From assembly GCF_900101385.1 (NCBI RefSeq), contig NZ_FMZB01000001.1, positions 124,001-188,000 of the forward strand: a stretch of 64,000 nt of DNA. The letters are read 5' to 3'. Positions 36,068 through 44,997 of the stretch are shown here, one piece after another. This DNA is from Terribacillus halophilus. Lineage in GTDB: Bacteria > Bacillota > Bacilli > Bacillales > Amphibacillaceae. Under the pieces are notes generated by a model, which made no database searches, was not told the origin of the DNA, and worked only from the letters and a program-made list of their open reading frames with translations. Made by a program: the position numbers and the translations under genes. Position 1 is the stretch's first letter. Every line of letters begins with the position of its first letter.

Positions 36068-36192
36068 GTATAAAATCTCTCCCTTAAAAAAATAAACGCA
36101 AAAAATGCGTTTTCATTATAAACATTATACGCTTTTTCTATGTGTAATCCAAATGGTGTGCACGTAATGTAGTATATCCGGGAAATTGGGAA

Positions 36193-36372
36193 TTATTCCA
36201 AAGCCCGCAGCTGCTGACGAAGCGATTTGATCTCTTTTTCCATCTCTTCCAGCTGTCTTTCCATATGGGATGCACCAGCTCCGGTTGACGCCAATTTATC
36301 CGCATCTGCTGACACGCTTGCATACGACATTTTCAACTCAGCCAGTTTGGCTTCCAGTTCTTGCCTATTCAT
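36193..36372 (-). CDS. Small coiled-coil protein, SE1832 family-like (59 aa)
   Basis: A 59-residue protein predicted to be almost fully helical: MNRQELEAKLAELKMSYASV, a short Gly/Ala-rich break (STGAGAS), then HMERQLEEMEKEIKSLRQQL. It resembles the small SE1832 family of Firmicutes, of unknown function. The ATG at 36372 has GAGGTG eight to nine bases upstream; the longer frame to 36489 has no site and overlaps the divergent GNAT gene. Confidence 0.75.
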   Translation of the reverse strand: MNRQELEAKLAELKMSYASVSADADKLASTGAGASHMERQLEEMEKEIKSLRQQLRALE

Positions 36373-36434
36373 ATCATCACCTCTACACTTAGGATAGAAA
36401 GATGAGGTCAATACGTCAAGCGGGAGGGGAAAGG

Positions 36435-37274
36435 ATGCATTTTGTACTGGAGCATGATGTGCACCATCTGCTTGCCAAAGCTGAGTCATTGTTAGTAGCG
36501 CATGAAGCAGAGAATAACTTACTGTTAGGGCTGTTGGGCAGATTGGCAGCAGGAGAGGATATGGGGGCGTTGTTTGGATATGGAGAAGATGATAGGGGGA
36601 ATCGTGCCTTTTTCTTGCATACGAAAGGAAACCGAATCATTCTTTCTCATAACATCATATGGAATGATGAAGATGCTGTTCAGCTTGCCCAGCTTGTAAA
36701 CGCATGGACGCCTGATCTTCCAGGAGTCATCGGTCCAGAGAAACAGGCAACGCAGTTTGCGCGAGTATGGCACAAGCTTTACCGGAAACAAATAAGGATA
36801 CATATGAATCAGTTCATTTATCGGCTTGATCGAGTGAAAGATGCCGGTGCTGCAAAAGGGGGGATGCGTGCAGCAGATAAGGATGATTTTACCTTGTTGC
36901 GGGATTGGCTCATTCGATTCGGTAAAAAAACTGGTGAAGATATGACGGAAGAACGAGCGAGTACGGTGATTGGCAGGCTGATCGCCCAAAGGCGAATGTA
37001 TGTCTGGACAGTCGAAGATAAGATCGTAAGTATGGCGGGCTGCGCCAGGGAAAGCCGGAATGGTATCGTCATCAATGCGGTCTTCACACCTGAGGAACAC
37101 CGGCGGAAAGGATATGCGGAAAGGTTGATGGCAGTACTATCGGCAAAGTTGCTTGATGAAGGAAAACAATTCTGCTGCTTGTTCACGAATGCAGATGATC
37201 CAGGTCCGAATAAACTGTATCAAAAGGTGGGATACCGCCGTGTTGCAAAAAGCTGCGCAATCGATTTCTATTAA
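36435..37274 (+). CDS. GNAT family N-acetyltransferase
   Basis: A 279-residue protein whose C-terminal half (about residues 140-275) is a GNAT domain. The acetyl-CoA loop is visible in VFTPEEHRRKGYAERLM, and LFTNADDPGPNKLYQKVGYR is the usual end of the fold. The N-terminal half looks like a second, degenerate GNAT-related domain. Substrate unknown. ATG 36435 is preceded by GGGAGGGGAAAGG; the longer frame from 36402 has no site. A bidirectional terminator follows. Confidence 0.85.
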   Translation: MHFVLEHDVHHLLAKAESLLVAHEAENNLLLGLLGRLAAGEDMGALFGYGEDDRGNRAFFLHTKGNRIILSHNIIWNDEDAVQLAQLVNAWTPDLPGVIGPEKQATQFARVWHKLYRKQIRIHMNQFIYRLDRVKDAGAAKGGMRAADKDDFTLLRDWLIRFGKKTGEDMTEERASTVIGRLIAQRRMYVWTVEDKIVSMAGCARESRNGIVINAVFTPEEHRRKGYAERLMAVLSAKLLDEGKQFCCLFTNADDPGPNKLYQKVGYRRVAKSCAIDFY

Positions 37275-37309
37275 AAAGGATCGTCACAGAGATGTGACGA
37301 TCCTTTTGG
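37274..37309. terminator. Bidirectional terminator between the GNAT gene and aroA
   Basis: AAAAGGATCGTCACA pairs with TGTGACGATCCTTTT around GAGA-type loop sequence, with A- and T-runs serving both converging genes. Confidence 0.92.
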
Positions 37310-37312
37310 TTG

Positions 37313-38374
37313 TTATATTTTGCCTTGGAAGGCAGCAAGTTCGTTGTAGAATTTGTCGAACGTTGGAATATCCATTTGCTGACCTGCATCGGACAATGCA
37401 ACAGCTGGGTTCGGATGCACTTCCGCCATGACGCCATCTGCACCGACAGCCAATGCAGCTTTCGCGCATGGTAGCATGATATCTTTTCGTCCAGTGGAAT
37501 GTGTCACGTCGACCATGACAGGAAGATGTGTTTCCTGTTTCAAGATCGGCACAGCTGAAATATCAAGTGTATTCCGCGTCGCTGTTTCATAAGTGCGGAT
37601 ACCGCGTTCGCAAAGGATGATTTGACCATTTCCTTCGGAGTGGATATACTCAGCGGCAGCGATGAATTCTGCAATTGTACCGGACAAAGCACGTTTGAGC
37701 AGGATTGGTTTATTCGTACGGCCCGCTTCTTTCAGTAATTCGAAGTTCTGGGCATTACGCGCACCGATCTGAATGACATCGACGAAATCCAGTGCTTTTT
37801 CGATATCCTGCGGAGAGACGATTTCACTGATGACGGCCAAATCGTATTCATCCGCTGCACGTTTCAGGATTTCCAGGCCTTCCACACCCAGCCCTTGGAA
37901 ATCATAAGGGGATGTACGCGGCTTGAAAGCCCCTCCGCGAAGCAGCTTAAGACCTTTGTCTTTCAAAGATTCCGCTACCGCTGCCACTTGATCATAGCTT
38001 TCCACCGAACATGGTCCGAAGACAAAGCTCGCTTTGCCAGTACCGACTTTTTCACCTTTTAGGTCGATAACCGTATCTTCGTTTTTGTAAGCACGGGAGA
38101 CAAGCATCGGGCGTTTGCTGGCAGCTTCTTCTTCTTTCGTCTTAGCTTGCATGACAGCTTTGAAAATAGCGTCCAAAGTGGATTCCCCCAGGACACCTGA
38201 TTCATTCTGTGCCTTCAGTTCTGCCAGCAGCAATTTTTCTGACTGGCTGCGCTCACTCTCAGGAAGATCCTTCAGCTGCTGCTTAAGGCTTGCCTGTTCG
38301 TTCAACAATTTCAACAGCTCGAAATGCGTTTGTTCATACTGCTTCTTAAGCTCCAAAACATTTGTAGTCTGCAT
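37313..38374 (-). CDS. aroA: DAHP synthase with degenerate AroQ-type chorismate mutase domain
   Basis: A 353-residue protein. The C-terminal part (about residues 100-353) is an intact type I-beta DAHP synthase that makes 3-deoxy-arabino-heptulosonate 7-phosphate, the first step of aromatic biosynthesis ([50 protein letters not shown]). The N-terminal ~80 residues align with the B. subtilis AroQ domain, but its catalytic residues are changed: R10 to K, R27 to Q, K38 to P, and the DPVRER stretch is missing. The domain probably no longer makes prephenate and may act only in regulation. ATG has AAGGAGG upstream. Confidence 0.93.
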   Translation of the reverse strand: MQTTNVLELKKQYEQTHFELLKLLNEQASLKQQLKDLPESERSQSEKLLLAELKAQNESGVLGESTLDAIFKAVMQAKTKEEEAASKRPMLVSRAYKNEDTVIDLKGEKVGTGKASFVFGPCSVESYDQVAAVAESLKDKGLKLLRGGAFKPRTSPYDFQGLGVEGLEILKRAADEYDLAVISEIVSPQDIEKALDFVDVIQIGARNAQNFELLKEAGRTNKPILLKRALSGTIAEFIAAAEYIHSEGNGQIILCERGIRTYETATRNTLDISAVPILKQETHLPVMVDVTHSTGRKDIMLPCAKAALAVGADGVMAEVHPNPAVALSDAGQQMDIPTFDKFYNELAAFQGKI

Positions 38375-38689
38375 AAATAGATCCTCCTTATAAGTTTAAA
38401 TGCCCCTACTAACCTTCAATAGCCCATTCAGCCGGTATCAGTTATCTTGTAAGGGAGAATTCCCGGATCCCGGGGAATCCCTTGCAAACCGCCGCCGCCC
38501 TGAGACGGGTTATGGAAGGAACACAACATCAACATCGCAATCCGAAATAAATACAATGTTGAAAATATTATCCCTATACTACATGCTTTTATAAATAAAT
38601 ACAAATGAAAGCTTCAAAGTATGCAGAAAAAAGGACGATAGTACCTATTTCCCCTTGATTGCTGCTTTGGTTTATTTTTGATGTAATCT
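38375..38689. other. Gap between the MFS gene and aroA; leader with strong inverted repeat
   Basis: 315 bases without a gene. On the minus strand this is the aroA leader. It holds the long inverted repeat at 38447-38487. A weak candidate promoter (TTGTAT, 17 bases, TAGTAT) can be read on the minus strand near 38600. No T-box signature (the AGGGTGGNACCGCG element) was found, so a classical tRNA-sensing leader is unlikely. Confidence 0.55.
38447..38487. repeat. Strong inverted repeat in the aroA leader
   Basis: TTG-T-AAGGGA (38447-38456) pairs with TCCCTT-G-CAA (38478-38487), and inside it TTCCC (38460-38464) pairs with GGGAA (38473-38477) around a GGATCC-containing loop. No T-run follows on either strand, so it is not a simple terminator. 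It may be an operator or a leader hairpin controlling aroA. Confidence 0.7.
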
Positions 38690-39898
38690 TTATAAATTTT
38701 TTACATTTGCAACAGGATGCCGATCTTTTCGGCGCTTGATGACAAAATCGGTCAATGTGAACAAGAATACGAGCAAAAATAGAAAACTGGACATTTGGAA
38801 CAGGGAGGAAGTCGAAACAAATTGGTGCAGGATGCCAAGGATGACAGCACTCAGACCAATGCCAAAATCGATAGATGAATAGTACATACCATTGGCAATA
38901 CCACTTCTTTCAACATCCGTCTTGGATATTGTCCACGCTTGCAAAGCAGGGATCATAGAACCATAACCAATACCGAATAAAGCACCGGAGATGATGAAAT
39001 ACCAGTTTGCCGATGCGATGCTGAGTATCCACATAGCCAGAAAAGCAATGAGGGAACAGCCCATGATCAATAGCCAAGGTCCCTTGGCATCGAACAGGCG
39101 CCCAGTGAATGGTCGGGATATGGTGGCGCATAAGGCATTGGCTAAATAGAATAGGAATGTTCCGGTAAGATGCTGTTCCTCCCCAAAAAGGACAAGATAA
39201 GTAACGATGGAACCGTAACCGAATGATGTCAGGAACGTGATGAATACCGGATAAGAACTTTTCTTTTCGATCAATGATTGGAAAAATGAAAACTTCGGCG
39301 GTTTGGCTTGGTTTCGTGAAAGTGCTTCAGGCTCTGCATAACGCGTCAGCGACAGGAATAGGAAAGCGATGATGCCAAGCAAAATAGAAACAAATACGAG
39401 TGTCTTGAAGTTATAATTTTGATAAAGGAAAATACCGATACTTGGTGCAATGATCATACCGATTGTGATCGAAAGACCAAAATACCCCATGCCTTCTCCC
39501 ACACGCCGTCTCGGTACAAGATCAACCGCAGCTGTACCGTTCGTTGTAGTGCTCCATCCCCAAGCCGCCCCATGCAGGAAGCGGAAGATGAGCAATAGTG
39601 TAACGATCTGTGTGAAAGGGTAAAGGATTGTACAGACGAGCAAAAGAAAAGAGCCGATGAGTATCGGCATTTTCCTCTTTTTCGTCAGCAGGATATGGCC
39701 GATGAACGGCCTGATCAGAATGGCTGCGATGGAGAACGACGTCGTTACCAACCCCACTTGAAGACTGCTGCCGCCGATAGAGGCAATATAAGGCGGCAGA
39801 TTAGGCAGCAGCATCTGGAAGCTCATGAAAGTAAAAAGATTGCCAAGCAGCAGGAAAACAAAGGCTTTCGTCCATAATGGAGGCGTATTGTTTACCAT
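38690..39898 (-). CDS. MFS transporter
   Basis: A 402-residue major facilitator with 12 hydrophobic segments. The RPFIGHILLTKKRK loop between helices 2 and 3 is the family motif, and RFLHGAAWGWSTTTNGT matches the drug/sugar efflux type (YfcJ/YhhS-like). Substrate cannot be read. The stop is 315 bases upstream of aroA on the same strand and the start lies 10 bases from the stop of the AI-2E gene, so it is probably transcribed with that gene. Confidence 0.87.
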   Translation of the reverse strand: MVNNTPPLWTKAFVFLLLGNLFTFMSFQMLLPNLPPYIASIGGSSLQVGLVTTSFSIAAILIRPFIGHILLTKKRKMPILIGSFLLLVCTILYPFTQIVTLLLIFRFLHGAAWGWSTTTNGTAAVDLVPRRRVGEGMGYFGLSITIGMIIAPSIGIFLYQNYNFKTLVFVSILLGIIAFLFLSLTRYAEPEALSRNQAKPPKFSFFQSLIEKKSSYPVFITFLTSFGYGSIVTYLVLFGEEQHLTGTFLFYLANALCATISRPFTGRLFDAKGPWLLIMGCSLIAFLAMWILSIASANWYFIISGALFGIGYGSMIPALQAWTISKTDVERSGIANGMYYSSIDFGIGLSAVILGILHQFVSTSSLFQMSSFLFLLVFLFTLTDFVIKRRKDRHPVANVKNL

Positions 39899-39908
39899 GA
39901 TGTGCCCC

Positions 39909-41003
39909 CTATTCTGCCTGAATTCCAGCTGCTGATTTTTTCTTCATCCTATAATCGACCCATTCCCGGTAAAAGTGGGAAATGATCACTTTGCATACTG
40001 CATAAAACGGAATGACGAACAAAAGACCGAGGAAGCCGGCAATATTCCCTGCGGCCAATATCAGTGTGATGACTGTCAACGGATGGATGCTCAACACTTT
40101 GCCCATGACATTCGGGGAAATGAGATTTCCCTCAATTTGCTGGGCAATCAGCATGATGATTGCCGCCAGGATAGCTAATTTCGGCTCTTGGAAAAAAGCG
40201 ACCAGGATAGCTGGTGCAGCTGCCAAATATGGTCCGAGGAACGGAATCACATTGAAAACGAGCCCGATGACAGCGAGCGTGAAAGCATAATTCAGGTCGA
40301 TAATCGCATAGCCGATGAATAGCATCGTCCCGACACACACTGATACGATGAACTGCCCTTGGATAAAGGACGCCAGCGTATGGTTGACATCTTCCATCAG
40401 TTTCTTTACACTGGCGCCTTTTTTCTTATCGAAAAATTTTGTTACGAATGGAATCAATTTATCCCCATCTTTGAGCATAAAGAATAAGAAAAAGGGAATT
40501 AAGACCAGCGAGAGCACGAAGTTGACAAGGCTGGAAATGAAACTAATGAGATAACCTGGTATGTCTGACAGGCTGGATTGCAAGTTTTTCGCATAGTCTT
40601 GGATGGATTCCTCTACTTGATCCGGCAGGGCAGAATGATTTTCTTCCCAATAATTCACGATGGACGTGATTTCATTCGTTATTCCCGGGATATTATTTAC
40701 CAAGGCCCGATATTGATTCTGCACGATTGGAGCGGCGAATTGGAATACGATATAAACCAATCCAATCAAGAGCAGGAATATCGTCAGGATGGCCACCCAT
40801 TTCGGAAAACGAATCTTCTCTAAGAGCCGGACGAGGGGTTTTGTAATATAGAATAGAAGACCGGCCGCAATCATCGGAAATGCAATCGCTGCTAAGTATG
40901 TGGCAAGAGGCCGGAAAATGAAGCCTGCTTTCGAAATCAACAAGATCAGGGTGAAAGTCAGGACAGCGGCCACAAGGCCTTGAAACCATTTTTTCTGAGT
41001 CAA
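39909..41003 (-). CDS. AI-2E family transporter (YdbI-like permease)
   Basis: A 364-residue membrane protein with about eight hydrophobic segments and a soluble coiled region after the third (residues about 95-160). FFLFFMLKDGDKLIPF, AFTLAVIGLVFNVIPFLGPYLAA and QQIEGNLISPNVMGK are typical of this UPF0118/AI-2E exporter family, whose members include Na+/H+ antiporters and autoinducer exporters. Its function here is open. It is immediately upstream of the MFS gene on the same strand. The ATG has no strong site visible. Confidence 0.87.
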   Translation of the reverse strand: MTQKKWFQGLVAAVLTFTLILLISKAGFIFRPLATYLAAIAFPMIAAGLLFYITKPLVRLLEKIRFPKWVAILTIFLLLIGLVYIVFQFAAPIVQNQYRALVNNIPGITNEITSIVNYWEENHSALPDQVEESIQDYAKNLQSSLSDIPGYLISFISSLVNFVLSLVLIPFFLFFMLKDGDKLIPFVTKFFDKKKGASVKKLMEDVNHTLASFIQGQFIVSVCVGTMLFIGYAIIDLNYAFTLAVIGLVFNVIPFLGPYLAAAPAILVAFFQEPKLAILAAIIMLIAQQIEGNLISPNVMGKVLSIHPLTVITLILAAGNIAGFLGLLFVIPFYAVCKVIISHFYREWVDYRMKKKSAAGIQAE

Positions 41004-41179
41004 GTTAAATCAGTACCTTTCCAGTTATTGATATAGCATAGCATAGCACAGCCGGACTGCGGAGTAACCCTTTCCCCAAGTTTTTATTAAATTTCCAGTA
41101 AGATGGGGATTCCGCGCCATTTCACGATATAATGTGGTAAAATCTCACTATACCTTATTTTTTCAGGAGGAAAGCACAC

Positions 41180-42898
41180 ATGGCATGGCAAGATACATAT
41201 GAAAAATGGAATTCTTTTAAAGGACTTGATCCTAAATATAAAGAGGAACTAGCGAAAATTGCCGATGATGAAGCAGCATTGGAAGATGCTTTCTATAAAG
41301 AATTGACATTTGGCACCGGCGGTATGCGCGGTGTGCTTGGAGCAGGGACGAACCGCATGAATATCTACACCGTCCGCAAGGCAGTAGAAGGGCTAGCAGT
41401 ATATATGGAGAAACACATTGCGGATTACAAGGAACGCGGCGTCGCTGTTGCTTATGATTCCCGCTACATGTCCGCCGAGTTCGCAGATGAAACTGCTCGT
41501 GTTCTCGGGGCGCATGGAATCCGCGCGCATGTATTCGAATCACTTCGCCCGACTCCATTACTATCCTTTGCGGTGCGTCATTTGAATGCCGCTGCTGGAA
41601 TCATGATCACAGCAAGTCATAACCCGCCTGAATATAATGGATTCAAAGTCTATAATGAAGACGGTGGCCAGATTCCGCCTGCACAGGCAGAAGCAATCAT
41701 AGCTGAAATTGCCAAAGTCGAAGATGAACTGGCAGTGGAAGTGGCGGAATTGGAGACAATCCGCGCCAATGGCCTGCTGCATTCCATTGGGGAAAACGAA
41801 GACAATGCCTACCTCAAAGAATTAAAGACAATCTCAAACATGTCCGATTCTGCAAAAGGGCAGCTGGACAAGCTCCAGATCGTATTCACTCCGCTGCATG
41901 GTACATCGCATGATCTTGTCCTGCGCGGTTTGGACCAGCTGGGCTTCCAACATGTGCATGTGGTAAAAGAGCAGGCACAGCCAGATCCGGAGTTCTCGAC
42001 TGTCGAATCTCCGAATCCAGAAGAGCATCAAGCCTTTACACTTGCAATGGAGCAAGGAAAAGAAATCGGAGCAGATGTACTGATCGGGACTGATCCGGAT
42101 GCAGACCGCCTGGGAGTTGCTGTACAGAACGGAAAAGGTGCTTATCAAGTACTGACAGGGAACCAGCTCGGAACCTTGATGCTTGATTATGTACTGACCA
42201 ATGCTTCAGAAGATGACCTTCGCAACGGAAAACTTGTCAAGACTATCGTGACAACCGAGATGGGGCGCGCAGTGGCAGCGTCCTATGGCGTGGATACGAT
42301 TGACACGCTTACCGGTTTCAAGTATATCGGTGAGAAAATCAAGCAATTCGAAACGACTGACGAGAAATTCCTCTTCGGTTATGAAGAGAGTTACGGTTAT
42401 TTGATCGGTGACTTCGTACGTGATAAAGACGCTGTACAAGCTGCTATGATAGCTTGTGAAATGGCTGCTCATTGGCGCGCCCAAGGCAAGACTTTGCTTG
42501 AAGCATTGCATGTGCTTTACGAAAAGCATGGTTACTTCCTGGAGGATCTTCACTCCATCACATTGAAAGGTAAGGACGGTGCAGCGAAAATCGCATCAAT
42601 GATGGATGCTGTCCGTGCCGATACACCACAAGAACTTGGCGGCCTGAAGGTAATCGCTGTGGAGGATTATGCCGCACAAACACGCCTTAATCTCGAATCT
42701 GGTTCAAAAGAGAAGCTGACACTTCCACAGGAAAATGTCATTAAGCTATTCCTTGAGAAGGATAGCTGGGTATGTCTTCGTCCATCCGGAACGGAACCGA
42801 AAATCAAAAGTTACTATGGTGTCAGCAGCGCAAGCTACGAAAGCAGTCTGGAGCTATTGGAGAAACTGAAAGCAGATCTTGGCAAGTACCTGCAATAA
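41180..42898 (+). CDS. pgcA: Alpha-phosphoglucomutase/phosphomannomutase
   Basis: A 572-residue phosphohexomutase that interconverts glucose 6-phosphate and glucose 1-phosphate for UDP-glucose, teichoic acid and glycolipid synthesis. The phosphoserine is S146 in ITASHNPPEYNGFKVYN; the metal loop is GTDPDADRLGVAV; the sugar-binding loop is GYEESYGYL; the phosphate-binding loop near the C terminus is RPSGTEPK. Size agrees with B. subtilis PgcA (581). The ATG has a CAGGAGGAAAGC site. The Mn riboswitch promoter begins five bases after the stop. Confidence 0.96.
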   Translation: MAWQDTYEKWNSFKGLDPKYKEELAKIADDEAALEDAFYKELTFGTGGMRGVLGAGTNRMNIYTVRKAVEGLAVYMEKHIADYKERGVAVAYDSRYMSAEFADETARVLGAHGIRAHVFESLRPTPLLSFAVRHLNAAAGIMITASHNPPEYNGFKVYNEDGGQIPPAQAEAIIAEIAKVEDELAVEVAELETIRANGLLHSIGENEDNAYLKELKTISNMSDSAKGQLDKLQIVFTPLHGTSHDLVLRGLDQLGFQHVHVVKEQAQPDPEFSTVESPNPEEHQAFTLAMEQGKEIGADVLIGTDPDADRLGVAVQNGKGAYQVLTGNQLGTLMLDYVLTNASEDDLRNGKLVKTIVTTEMGRAVAASYGVDTIDTLTGFKYIGEKIKQFETTDEKFLFGYEESYGYLIGDFVRDKDAVQAAMIACEMAAHWRAQGKTLLEALHVLYEKHGYFLEDLHSITLKGKDGAAKIASMMDAVRADTPQELGGLKVIAVEDYAAQTRLNLESGSKEKLTLPQENVIKLFLEKDSWVCLRPSGTEPKIKSYYGVSSASYESSLELLEKLKADLGKYLQ

Positions 42899-42902
42899 AA
42901 TG

Positions 42903-42931
42903 TTGACATTGTGCTGATATTCAACTAGACT
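42903..42931 (+). promoter_or_regulatory. Sigma-A type promoter of the riboswitch-terC transcript
   Basis: A perfect TTGACA (42903-42908), a 17-base spacer and TAGACT (42926-42931), placed directly after the pgcA stop. The start of transcription would be near 42938, just before the riboswitch. Confidence 0.65.
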
Positions 42932-42943
42932 GAATGTGTGATA

Positions 42944-43075
42944 AGCGCAATTTGCTTTTAAAGGGGAGTAGCTACACAATAAAGTCGTCATTCCGAGAGA
43001 AATCTCCGGCTTTATTGGCAACTCAGACGTTGTTAGCGAGACCTTTACCATCTTGGTAAAGGTCTCGCTTTTTTT
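42944..43075 (+). promoter_or_regulatory. yybP-ykoY manganese riboswitch with intrinsic terminator
   Basis: The conserved loop AAAGGGGAGTAGC is at 42960-42972, with CCGAGAG and CTCCGGC further along and CTCAGACGTTG before the expression platform, fitting the yybP-ykoY class. The platform is a perfect 14-bp terminator, GCGAGACCTTTACC (43036-43049) with GGTAAAGGTCTCGC (43055-43068) followed by seven T. It precedes a TerC-family exporter, the usual target. In this class Mn2+ binding prevents termination and turns on metal export. Confidence 0.9.
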
Positions 43076-43157
43076 GGATAAAAAGTGTTACGTCTTTACT
43101 AAGAAGGGGTATGATTGCAAAGAATATCGCATACTACACTTAAAGGAGCGTAACTAC

Positions 43158-43946
43158 ATGGATGCACAATTACTTTTTGAGTATGGCTGGGTTCTCATCG
43201 TCCTTGTCGGACTGGAAGGTATTCTTGCCGCGGATAACGCATTAGTACTTGCAATCATGGTAAGGCACTTGCCTGAGGAACAACGTAAAAAAGCACTTTT
43301 CTATGGATTGATGGGGGCATTTATTCTCCGCTTCGCATCCCTATTCGTCATTTCCTTCCTTGTTGATGTATGGCAAGTACAGGCGATCGGTGCGGCTTAT
43401 CTATTATTCATATCCATAAAGAACCTGTACGACAGATTCAGTTCTAAAAATAATGATGTAACAAATAAGAAACCGAAAAAAGAAAGTGGTTTCTGGATGA
43501 CTGTTTTGAAAGTCGAACTTGCTGACCTTGCTTTTGCAGTCGATTCCATCCTTGCAGCGGTAGCACTTGCTGTCGCACTTCCACCGACTGGCTGGGGGGA
43601 AGTAGGAAGCTTGGATACAGGGCAGTTCGCTGTCGTCCTTGCAGGCGGTATGATCGGTATCATCATCATGCGTTTTGCAGCGAATATCTTCGTTGATCTA
43701 CTCCATACGCGACCTGCTCTTGAAGTGGCAGCTTTCATCATCGTCGGATGGGTAGGGGTAAAGCTAGTCGTAAGTACACTTTCCCACGATGCACTTGGCA
43801 TCCTGCCGCATGACTTCGCACATTCGACACCATGGAAGCTTATCTTCTATGGAGTGCTTGTTGCAATTGCAGTAATCGGCTGGATTGTATCCGGCAAAAA
43901 CAAAGTAGAGCATAAGAAAGAGGATTCTGCTCAAGAAACTGAATAA
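43158..43946 (+). CDS. TerC family manganese exporter, riboswitch-controlled
   Basis: A 262-residue membrane protein with about eight hydrophobic segments. EGILAADNALVLAIMVRHLP near the N terminus and ELADLAFAVDSILAAVALA in the middle are the acidic TerC motifs. Position behind a yybP-ykoY riboswitch and similarity to B. subtilis YkoY/YceF-type proteins point to Mn2+ efflux, possibly co-translational metalation of secreted enzymes. ATG 43158 follows AAAGGAGCGT; the 35 extra codons of the long frame would begin inside the terminator and are rejected. Confidence 0.92.
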   Translation: MDAQLLFEYGWVLIVLVGLEGILAADNALVLAIMVRHLPEEQRKKALFYGLMGAFILRFASLFVISFLVDVWQVQAIGAAYLLFISIKNLYDRFSSKNNDVTNKKPKKESGFWMTVLKVELADLAFAVDSILAAVALAVALPPTGWGEVGSLDTGQFAVVLAGGMIGIIIMRFAANIFVDLLHTRPALEVAAFIIVGWVGVKLVVSTLSHDALGILPHDFAHSTPWKLIFYGVLVAIAVIGWIVSGKNKVEHKKEDSAQETE

Positions 43947-43953
43947 TCTCCGA

Positions 43954-43987
43954 AGACCTTCTGCTTATCGGCAGAAGGTCTTTTTTG
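43954..43987 (+). terminator. Terminator after the TerC gene
   Basis: AAGACCTTCTGC pairs with GCAGAAGGTCTT around TTATCG, followed by a run of T. Confidence 0.92.
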
Positions 43988-44064
43988 AACAGACATTTTG
44001 TCTTTCCAGCTTAGAAGCGTTAAAATAGTAAATAGTACAAAGATAGCAGAAGGGAACGAGTACG

Positions 44065-44523
44065 ATGTCAGAACATCATTTTCATTTAGCTGCAGCCTGG
44101 CCGGGAGGAAGGAACAGCTCTGGTACAATCGAAGCAGGCAATCTAAAGACAGAGATCAGCATTCCGCCGGAAATGGGTGGTCCTGGCATCGGTACGAATC
44201 CGGATGAGATGCTGCTCGGTGCGGCAGCTACTTGTTATATCATCACTTTGGCAGCTATGATTGAACGAGCTCACTTACCGCTGTCGTCCATGAAATTGGA
44301 GTCGGAAGGTATCGTTGATGAAACAAACGGTGTGATCACGTACAAGAGAATCATCCATCGTCCAACGGTATATTTGAAACATGATGCGACAGAGAAACAA
44401 TTTCAGATGCTAAAGAAGCTGGCCACCAAAGCGGAAGAAAGCTGTATGATTACAAGAGCGATTAAAGGAAATGTGGCAGTCAGCTTGGAAGCTGATTTGA
44501 ACATCGAGAAGAACACTTACTAA
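44065..44523 (+). CDS. OsmC family thiol peroxidase
   Basis: A 152-residue OsmC/Ohr-fold protein that reduces organic peroxides with two cysteines: C57 in AAATCYIITL and C127 in AEESCMITRA. The N-terminal half AWPGGRNSSGTI and IPPEMGGPGIGTNPDEMLLGAAATC fits the SACOL1771 subgroup of predicted peroxiredoxins. It is 27 bases upstream of zur, so it may be in the same transcript, linking redox and zinc control. The ATG is preceded by GAAGGGAACGAG. Confidence 0.9.
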   Translation: MSEHHFHLAAAWPGGRNSSGTIEAGNLKTEISIPPEMGGPGIGTNPDEMLLGAAATCYIITLAAMIERAHLPLSSMKLESEGIVDETNGVITYKRIIHRPTVYLKHDATEKQFQMLKKLATKAEESCMITRAIKGNVAVSLEADLNIEKNTY

Positions 44524-44550
44524 TTTTGTAGGATAAAGGACGGAAAGCGT

Positions 44551-44964
44551 ATGAATAGTGAACGGGCGATGCATATTCTAAAAGAAAACGGCTTTAAACA
44601 GACAAAGCAGCGCGAAAAACTACTGGACATTTTCCAGAAACGATCCCAGTATTCCGCGGTGACCGATCTTTGGAAAGAATTTCGAGAGGACTTTCCAAGT
44701 GCAAGTTATGATACTGTGTACAGGAATTTATATACGATGGCAGAGCTTGGCATATTAGAAATGACCACAATAGATGGAGATAAGCATTTTCGTTTCCACT
44801 GCAATATTGAAGGCCATCATCATCATTTCATCTGCAAGCAATGCGGCATTACAAAAGCGATCGATGTCTGCCCGATAGCAGACGTGCAAACAGTACTGCC
44901 GGGTGGCTATACAATAGAAAATCATAATTTTGAGGTGTATGGCATTTGTCCTGCCTGTCAATAA
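44551..44964 (+). CDS. zur: Zinc uptake regulator of the Fur family
   Basis: A 137-residue Fur-family repressor. The winged helix is in residues 1-85 (ASYDTVYRNLYTMAELGI is the recognition helix region); the metal and dimer part has HHHHFICKQCG and CPACQ as the structural Cys4 zinc site and histidine-rich sensory ligands between. It is most like B. subtilis Zur, not Fur or PerR. Its neighbour znuA has a Zur-box-like promoter, which supports the assignment. The terminator stem overlaps the last codons. Confidence 0.9.
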   Translation: MNSERAMHILKENGFKQTKQREKLLDIFQKRSQYSAVTDLWKEFREDFPSASYDTVYRNLYTMAELGILEMTTIDGDKHFRFHCNIEGHHHHFICKQCGITKAIDVCPIADVQTVLPGGYTIENHNFEVYGICPACQ

Positions 44965-44988
44965 TTGATTGATAGGCAGTATTTTTTT
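44951..44988 (+). terminator. Terminator overlapping the end of zur
   Basis: CTGCCTGTCA (44951-44960) pairs with TGATAGGCAG (44970-44979) and is followed by TATTTTTTT. The stem includes the last zur codons. Confidence 0.85.
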
Positions 44989-44997
44989 GTGAACGGA

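Noticed and set aside
38375-38689. T-box leader before aroA
   Set aside because: A long leader with hairpins suggested one, but no T-box consensus or specifier arrangement could be found.
43053-43157. N-terminal extension of the TerC protein
   Set aside because: The extra codons start inside the riboswitch terminator stem; the ATG at 43158 has a good site and matches the family N terminus.
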